In this document: positions 63,388 through 64,000 of the stretch, piece by piece
How positions within the stretch are numbered: position 1 is the stretch's first letter
Layout of the letters: the number at the start of each line of letters is the position of its first letter
Assembly: GCF_003814005.1 (NCBI RefSeq)
Contig: NZ_CP033898.1
Location: 1,178,001 to 1,242,000 of the forward strand
Origin: Corynebacterium pseudopelargi
Lineage (GTDB): Bacteria > Actinomycetota > Actinomycetes > Mycobacteriales > Mycobacteriaceae
DNA length: 64,000 bases
Direction of reading: 5' to 3'
The notes under the pieces: generated by a model
Databases searched by the model: none
The model's input: the letters and a program-made list of their open reading frames with translations, nothing else
Told to the model about the DNA's origin: nothing
Translations under genes and position numbers: made by a program

Positions 63388-64000
63388 ATGTCGAGCACCC
63401 CGATTCGACCCGATGGCGGCCGTCATCATGTAGTGATCATTGGTTCGGGCTTCGGTGGCCTTTTTTGTGCCCGTGAGCTCAAAGATGCCGACGTCGATAT
63501 CACCCTGATCGACCGCACCAATCACCACCTCTTCCAGCCACTGCTCTACCAGGTAGCAACCGGTATTCTTTCCTCCGGCGAAATCGCTACCTCTACCCGC
63601 CAGATCTTGGGTCAGCAGGAAAACCTCAACATTATGAAGGCCAATGTCACCGACATTGACACCTCCGCCAAGCTGGTCAAGGCCGAGCTGGACGATTATG
63701 TGGTGGAAGTCGAATATGACTCCCTGGTGATTGCCGCTGGCGCCGGACAGTCCTACTTCGGCAACGACCACTTCGCCGAGTACGCCCCCGGCATGAAGTC
63801 CATCGACGATGCCCTCGAGCTTCGCGCCCGCATCGTTGGTGCCTTCGAGCGCGCCGAGCTTACCGACGACCCCGCCGAGCGCGAACGTCTGCTCACCTTC
63901 GTGGTCATCGGCGCAGGACCTACCGGTGTGGAATTGGCAGGCCAGCTTGCAGAAATGGCTCACCGCACCCTATCTGGTTCTTATACCCGCGTGAACCCCT
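63388..64000 (+). CDS. ndh: Type II NADH dehydrogenase, truncated by window edge
   Basis: The first 204 residues are visible; the gene runs off the right edge. Non-proton-pumping NADH:quinone oxidoreductase. The first dinucleotide-binding motif G-S-G-F-G-G is at about residues 19-24 after VVII, with the HHLFQPLLYQVATGIL quinone-region signature near 47-62 and the second nucleotide motif VVIGAGPTGVELAGQLAE near 172-189. AGAGGAG ribosome site 9-10 nt before ATG 63388. In corynebacteria, which lack complex I, this is the main NADH entry to the respiratory chain. Confidence 0.96.
   Translation, partial: MSSTPIRPDGGRHHVVIIGSGFGGLFCARELKDADVDITLIDRTNHHLFQPLLYQVATGILSSGEIATSTRQILGQQENLNIMKANVTDIDTSAKLVKAELDDYVVEVEYDSLVIAAGAGQSYFGNDHFAEYAPGMKSIDDALELRARIVGAFERAELTDDPAERERLLTFVVIGAGPTGVELAGQLAEMAHRTLSGSYTRVNP

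Overview
The window is chromosomal DNA from a member of the Corynebacteriales, most likely a Corynebacterium. The marker genes are mshC (mycothiol), arc/dop/pup/pafA (pupylation), ppm1 plus lnt (mannolipid and lipoprotein assembly), rbpA and a classical tatA-tatC pair. From established knowledge, the gene order follows two Mycobacterium tuberculosis blocks: the Rv1486-Rv1496 region (DUF3097, NfeD, SPFH, TVP38, mutA, mutB, meaB) and the Rv2139-Rv2050 region (pyrD, lppL, uppP, mshC, metH, hisE-hisG, trmI, pupylation genes, tat, helY, cob genes, ppm1, rbpA). The 20S proteasome genes, which sit between pup and pafA in M. tuberculosis, are absent here. That is a known corynebacterial trait. I saw no insertion sequences, prophage genes or CRISPR arrays.

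Layout. 1-4.3 kb: an edge-truncated gene, DUF3097, an NfeD-SPFH membrane pair, an HTH protein and a TVP38 membrane protein. 4.4-9.8 kb: methylmalonyl-CoA mutase mutA-mutB and its G-protein chaperone meaB, then tRNA-Leu(GAG). 10-17 kb: a PEBP-family protein, pyrD, an LppL-like lipoprotein, an aldo/keto reductase homologue lacking its catalytic residues, uppP and mshC. 16.8-22.3 kb: metH, a HAD phosphatase and hisE-hisG. 22.4-27.2 kb: a Dcu C4-dicarboxylate transporter, aspartase and formate-THF ligase. 27.2-41.3 kb: a RecB-like nuclease, an M18 aminopeptidase, then the long same-strand run trmI-arc-dop-pup-pafA-pafB-pafC-tatA-tatC-helicase. 41.3-51.4 kb: cobL-cobM-cobK on the plus strand, cobIJ-cobH-cobG on the minus strand, and cobN behind a cobalamin riboswitch. 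51.5-56.2 kb: fxsA, lnt, ppm1, rbpA and small membrane or secreted proteins. 56.3-64 kb: LtrA, a D-lactate-dehydrogenase-type FAD/Fe-S protein, an MHS transporter, a divergent CFA-synthase-like protein and the start of ndh.

How the genes work together. Cobalamin is the common thread: seven aerobic-pathway genes (cobG, cobH, cobIJ, cobK, cobL, cobM, cobN) and a B12 riboswitch lie in the same window as both B12-dependent enzymes, MetH and MutAB, plus the mutase chaperone MeaB. Dcu, AspA and Fhs link C4-dicarboxylate, aspartate and one-carbon metabolism. ARC, Dop, Pup and PafA form a complete pupylation/depupylation system without a protease core.

The most interesting non-coding signal is a repeated start architecture. 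At least seven genes have a TAnnnT hexamer exactly 7 nt before the start codon, which implies leaderless mRNAs, and two divergent gene pairs fit both promoters into 31-34 bp. Other candidates are a DtxR-like box at the arc promoter, an McbR-like box at metH, a SigH-type promoter at rbpA, and long RNA hairpins between tatA/tatC and aspA/fhs. All assignments were made by reading sequence; no database search was run.
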